Part shown: positions 4,664 through 5,211 of the stretch, one piece after another
Layout: the number at the start of each line of letters is the position of its first letter
How positions within the stretch are numbered: position 1 is the first letter of the stretch
DNA from: an uncultured Bacteroidota bacterium
GTDB lineage: Bacteria; Bacteroidota; Bacteroidia; Chitinophagales; Chitinophagaceae
DNA length: 5,211 nucleotides
Direction of reading: 5' to 3'
Assembly (NCBI GenBank): GCA_903929655.1
Contig: CAIYVS010000187.1
Coordinates: 1-5,211, forward strand
The notes under the pieces: generated by a model
What the model was told of the DNA's origin: nothing
Database searches by the model: none
The model's input: only the letters and a program-made list of their open reading frames with translations
Position numbers and translations under genes: made by a program

Positions 4664-5211
4664 TTACAGGTTCTCGAGCGGGATAAGCTTTTTTTGTTTC
4701 AGCTCTTTAAAATAGGAAGGGTTGAGACCTGTTACTTTTTTAAATTGATTAGAAAGATGTGCGACAGAGCTGTAATGTAGTTTCCAGGCTATTTCTGAAA
4801 GATTCAGTTCCTGATATAAAAGCAGTTCTTTTACTCTTTCAATTTTATTGATAATAATGAAATGCTGTATGGTCATGCCCTTTACTTCAGAAAATGTGTT
4901 TGACAGGTAGGTATAATCCATCTCTAGTTTTTCGCTGATGAAATCGGAATAATTCATTTCCGGCAATTCATCAGAATAATGTATCATTTCAATAACTACA
5001 CTTTTTATCTTCTCAACCAGGATGCTCTTTTTATTATCCAGCAATTCCAAACCGGATCTCTGCAGGTTTTCATTTAGCTCTTCACGTTGCGCTTGTGTTA
5101 TGTCTTCAAAAATTTCAACCACACCAAGTTCAATAAAGCACTTTTCTATACCCAAACTGCCCACCATCACCTCACCTGTAAAAATCCCAACACGCATCTG
5201 GATCTGCGGCA
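4664..5211 (-). CDS. AraC-family regulator, 5' end outside window, cyclase-like upstream segment
   Basis: DNA-binding regulator of the AraC/XylS type. The frame stays open to the right edge: four codons precede the first visible ATG (5197) with no stop, so the true start lies outside. Numbering from that ATG, residues 15-66 match the linker region of a Bacteroidota AraC group (LGIEKCFIELGVVEI, then SGLELLDNKKSILVEKIK). The two helix-turn-helix units lie at about 85-113 and 133-157 (LNLSEIAWKLHYSSVAHLSN, then QFKKVTGLNPSYFKEL), giving strong family assignment. The N-terminus in this group is usually a short HMA-like segment with a Cys-containing motif. Here PQIQ plus residues 1-16 instead give a near-perfect class III nucleotide cyclase motif, RVGIxTGEVxVGxLG. 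A cyclase-AraC fusion is therefore possible. The downstream cyclase residues (VNxAxR region) are absent. The target genes are unknown. The nearest candidates are the CsbD cluster, 98 bases downstream and on the same strand. Confidence 0.88.
   Translation of the reverse strand, partial: PQIQMRVGIFTGEVMVGSLGIEKCFIELGVVEIFEDITQAQREELNENLQRSGLELLDNKKSILVEKIKSVVIEMIHYSDELPEMNYSDFISEKLEMDYTYLSNTFSEVKGMTIQHFIIINKIERVKELLLYQELNLSEIAWKLHYSSVAHLSNQFKKVTGLNPSYFKELKQKKLIPLENL

Noticed and set aside
5168..5211. Alternative minus-strand frame reading CRRSRCV at the right edge, suggesting a frameshift in the AraC gene with a Cys motif
   Set aside because: That frame stops after about 14 codons and its residues after SRCV do not resemble the family. 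The in-frame reading gives a long uninterrupted match to a cyclase motif, so a frameshift is unnecessary.

Overview
The window looks like chromosome from a member of the Bacteroidota, most likely the Chitinophagaceae/Sphingobacteriaceae side of the phylum. The evidence is A/T-rich spacers, starts that mostly lack a Shine-Dalgarno sequence, promoter boxes resembling the Bacteroidota -7 consensus TAnnTTTG, a DUF4397 lipoprotein, a WXXGXW-repeat exported protein, and an AraC-type regulator of a kind common in that group. I see no rRNA, tRNA, CRISPR array or insertion sequence.

Layout, left to right. At 1-713 (minus) is the N-terminal third or half of a trehalose-6-phosphate synthase that runs off the left edge. 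It is preceded by a 330-base spacer holding two adjacent inverted repeats and a plausible promoter. At 1044-1628 (minus) is a PhnA/YjdM-family zinc-ribbon protein. At 1725-2402 (minus) is a DUF4397 lipoprotein. Upstream of it, 2403-2616 is a gene-free stretch crowded with short perfect inverted repeats, followed by a 41-residue single-span membrane protein at 2617-2742 (minus). A divergent spacer (2743-3049) leads to the only plus-strand gene, a secreted WXXGXW-repeat protein at 3050-3412. A strong 16-bp hairpin terminator (3445-3486) separates it from a convergent cluster of small genes on the minus strand.

That cluster reads from right to left: a CsbD-family protein (4377-4565), an 89-residue very hydrophilic protein (4058-4327, GTG start), an Lmo0937/DUF5670-type two-span membrane protein (3892-4047), and an exported protein with a C-terminal membrane tail (3549-3869). 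At the right edge (4664-5211, minus) is a partial AraC-family regulator. Its upstream residues match a class III nucleotide cyclase motif rather than the usual N-terminus of its family.

The recurring theme is envelope and stress physiology: trehalose synthesis, CsbD, small membrane proteins and exported proteins. A 17-bp pattern, CCCC-N3-TTGTGTAACA, lies upstream of both the WXXGXW gene and the CsbD cluster, which suggests they share a regulator or sigma factor. The two most interesting observations are this shared motif and the apparent cyclase-AraC junction.
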